Shown one piece after another: positions 6,478-7,351 of a DNA stretch of 7,351 nt. Origin of the DNA: Methylophilus sp. GTDB taxonomy: Bacteria; Pseudomonadota; Gammaproteobacteria; Burkholderiales; Methylophilaceae. The stretch spans positions 1-7,351 of the forward strand of contig JAIXZQ010000125.1 of assembly GCA_027489475.1 (NCBI GenBank), written 5' to 3'. A program made the translations under genes and the position numbers. Position 1 is the stretch's first letter, and every line of letters begins with the position of its first letter. The notes below the pieces were generated by a model. It was not told where the DNA came from and did no database searches. It saw nothing but the letters and a program-made list of their open reading frames with translations.

Positions 6478-6584
6478 AGCAGGCACAAGAAGTCAAAACA
6501 CCATTTTACCGTAGAGCTTGGCCAGTCTGTGGTTTCCTCAGCAAATACGCTAAAATACTGTTTTTGTAAGAAATTTAGCCTTTC
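6478..6584. promoter_or_regulatory. Divergent promoter region of cysG and miaB
   Basis: 107 bases between divergent starts. Each strand has one TAAAAT that could be a -10: 6508-6503 for cysG, placing the start of transcription near 6496, and 6551-6556 for miaB, placing it near 6563. Both would give leaders of about 20 bases. No good -35 hexamer lies 16-18 bases from either. A cysG transcript starting near 6496 would leave only about 10 bases before the GTG at 6486, which also favours the ATG at 6477. Confidence 0.35.
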
Positions 6585-7351
6585 ATGACGCAGGACAGCG
6601 GAAAAAAAATCTTCATCAAGTCGTTTGGTTGTCAGATGAATGAATATGATGCAGCGCGCATGGCAGACCTGATGCATGCGCATGATGGCATGACGCAGAC
6701 CGACAATATGGAAGAAGCCGATGTCATTCTGCTGAACACCTGCTCGGTACGTGAAAAAGCCGAAGAAAAAGTATTTAGCCATCTCGGTCGCTTACTACCC
6801 CTCAAGCAGAAAAATCCTAACTTGGTCATCGGCGTGGGCGGCTGTGTTGCCAGCCAAGAAGGCGAAGCGATTATCAAACGCGCACCCTATGTAGATGTGG
6901 TGTTTGGGCCGCAAACCTTGCATCGCCTGCCGGCACTGATAGACGCCAAACAGGCGCTCAATACCCCGCAAGTAGACATCAGTTTTCCAGAGATTGAAAA
7001 GTTTGACCACCTGCCGCCGCCTCGCGTCGAGGGCGCCAGCGCGTTTTTAAGCATCATGGAGGGCTGTAACAAGTATTGCAGCTTTTGCGTGGTGCCTTAT
7101 ACCCGTGGTGAAGAGTTTTCACGGCCGTTTGAAGATGTGCTGACCGAAGCGATTCAATTGGCTGAGCAAGGCGTTAAAGAACTCACCTTGCTTGGGCAAA
7201 ACGTCAATGCTTATCGCTCGCCCTATCACGGCATAGAGGCCGACTTGGCCTTGCTGATTGAAACCATTGCCGAGATTCCGCAGATTGAACGTATCCGCTA
7301 CACCACCAGCCACCCCAATGAAATGACTGAACGGCTAATCGCCTGTCATGC
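6585..7351 (+). CDS. miaB: MiaB, tRNA-2-methylthio-N6-dimethylallyladenosine synthase, 3' end cut by the window
   Basis: A radical-SAM methylthiotransferase that adds the 2-methylthio group to i6A37 of tRNAs reading UNN codons. The frame is open from the ATG at 6585 to the window edge: 255 complete codons, about half of the E. coli protein (474 residues). The N-terminal UPF0004 domain carries the auxiliary cluster cysteines C16 ([10 protein letters not shown]), C53 ([14 protein letters not shown]) and C87 (GGCVASQEG). The radical-SAM motif is C161-x3-C165-x2-C168 within [19 protein letters not shown], followed by the LLGQNVNAY block (203-210) and TSHP near residue 242. All six cluster cysteines are present. 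The TRAM domain lies beyond the window. No clear Shine-Dalgarno precedes the ATG, but the N-terminus fits the family. Divergent from cysG. Minus-strand open frames across this stretch are shadows. Confidence 0.96.
   Translation, partial: MTQDSGKKIFIKSFGCQMNEYDAARMADLMHAHDGMTQTDNMEEADVILLNTCSVREKAEEKVFSHLGRLLPLKQKNPNLVIGVGGCVASQEGEAIIKRAPYVDVVFGPQTLHRLPALIDAKQALNTPQVDISFPEIEKFDHLPPPRVEGASAFLSIMEGCNKYCSFCVVPYTRGEEFSRPFEDVLTEAIQLAEQGVKELTLLGQNVNAYRSPYHGIEADLALLIETIAEIPQIERIRYTTSHPNEMTERLIACH

Noticed and set aside
6390..7313. Several minus-strand open frames of 60-130 codons opposite miaB and the start of cysG
   Set aside because: They overlap the strongly supported miaB and cysG frames, have unnatural composition and show no recognisable domain. 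They are shadows of the real genes.

Overview
The window looks like ordinary chromosomal DNA from a proteobacterium, with tightly packed genes and a GC content that appears near one half. The protein matches (OmpR/EnvZ, a three-activity CysG, MiaB and a FemAB-like acyltransferase) point to Beta- or Gammaproteobacteria. A betaproteobacterium, perhaps of the Methylophilaceae type, is my best guess, but this rests on impression and not on a search. I see no transposase, integrase, CRISPR array, tRNA or rRNA.

Layout. Bases 2-649 (+) hold the 3' part of a short-chain dehydrogenase/reductase cut by the window edge. It converges, with only 7 bases between stops, on a minus-strand pair: a secreted EF-hand protein (2542-1919) followed by a FemAB-like N-acyltransferase (1862-657). 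A 443-base divergent intergenic region (2543-2985) separates this pair from a plus-strand two-component system, ompR (2986-3711) and envZ (3735-5048). envZ converges on cysG (minus strand, 6477-5095). A 107-base divergent spacer then leads to miaB (6585 onward, plus strand), which runs off the right edge.

How the genes may work together. EnvZ is an inner-membrane sensor kinase and OmpR its DNA-binding partner. The intergenic region in front of ompR carries five TGTAAY hexamers, all on the plus strand. Two of them form a tandem TTGTAAC repeat with 11-base periodicity, 32 bases upstream of a perfect TATAAT. This is the arrangement expected for an OmpR-family binding site and suggests autoregulation. 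Two more hexamers, 20 bases apart, lie just upstream of a possible promoter for the EF-hand gene, so the exported calcium-binding protein may belong to the same regulon. The remaining genes are housekeeping: CysG makes siroheme (needed for sulfite and nitrite reductases) and MiaB thiomethylates tRNA.

I find no convincing new multi-gene system. The intergenic region between the EF-hand gene and ompR is the part most worth a second look.
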